From Ornithinimicrobium sp. (GTDB lineage: Bacteria; Actinomycetota; Actinomycetes; Actinomycetales; Dermatophilaceae), in NCBI GenBank assembly GCA_030145965.1, contig JASKZT010000320.1, positions 1 to 7,681 on the forward strand: a DNA stretch of 7,681 nt, given 5' to 3'. Below are positions 5,882 through 7,681 of the stretch, piece after piece; position 1 is the first letter of the stretch, and each line of letters begins with the position of its first letter. A model generated the notes under the pieces. That model did no database searches. It was given only the letters and a program-made list of their open reading frames with translations, and was not told where the DNA came from. Position numbers and translations under genes: made by a program.

Positions 5882-7681
<1,800 letters not shown>

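Overview
The window is a 7.7 kb piece of a very GC-rich chromosome in which every recognised gene lies on the + strand. The high GC content, five GTG starts out of six genes with visible or likely starts, the actinobacterial form of PBP2 and PEP carboxylase, and TANNNT -10 boxes abutting start codons all point to an actinomycete (Actinomycetota). A more precise placement, for example in Micrococcales, is only a guess from sequence.

Layout. Positions 1-588 hold the 3' part of a sucrase/ferredoxin-like (Suc_Fer/Apd1-type) iron-sulfur protein whose stop codon sits inside a small hairpin. A 78-base gap follows, ending in a likely leaderless promoter for the cell-shape operon mreB-mreC-mreD-mrdA (667-5197). 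This operon is very compact: a 9-base gap between mreB and mreC, then two GTGA overlaps (mreC/mreD and mreD/mrdA). After 26 bases comes a DUF1697 gene (5224-5793) with the only strong Shine-Dalgarno sequence in the window. An 87-base gap with repeats and a second likely leaderless promoter leads to ppc (5881 to the right edge), which is cut off about two thirds of the way through.

How the genes work together. MreB (actin-like filament), MreC (bitopic scaffold), MreD (polytopic partner) and MrdA/PBP2 (transpeptidase) form most of the elongasome, which directs lateral peptidoglycan synthesis. The usual last member, the SEDS glycosyltransferase rodA, is not next to mrdA, and the DUF1697 gene occupies its expected place. 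Ppc is an anaplerotic enzyme with no evident link to cell shape. The Suc_Fer protein also looks unrelated.

Overall this is mostly ordinary housekeeping sequence. No mobile element, CRISPR array, RNA gene or defence system was seen. The points most worth a second look are the missing rodA, the paired leaderless promoters with identical geometry, the small palindrome over the ppc -10 box, and the cysteine-bearing insertion in PBP2.
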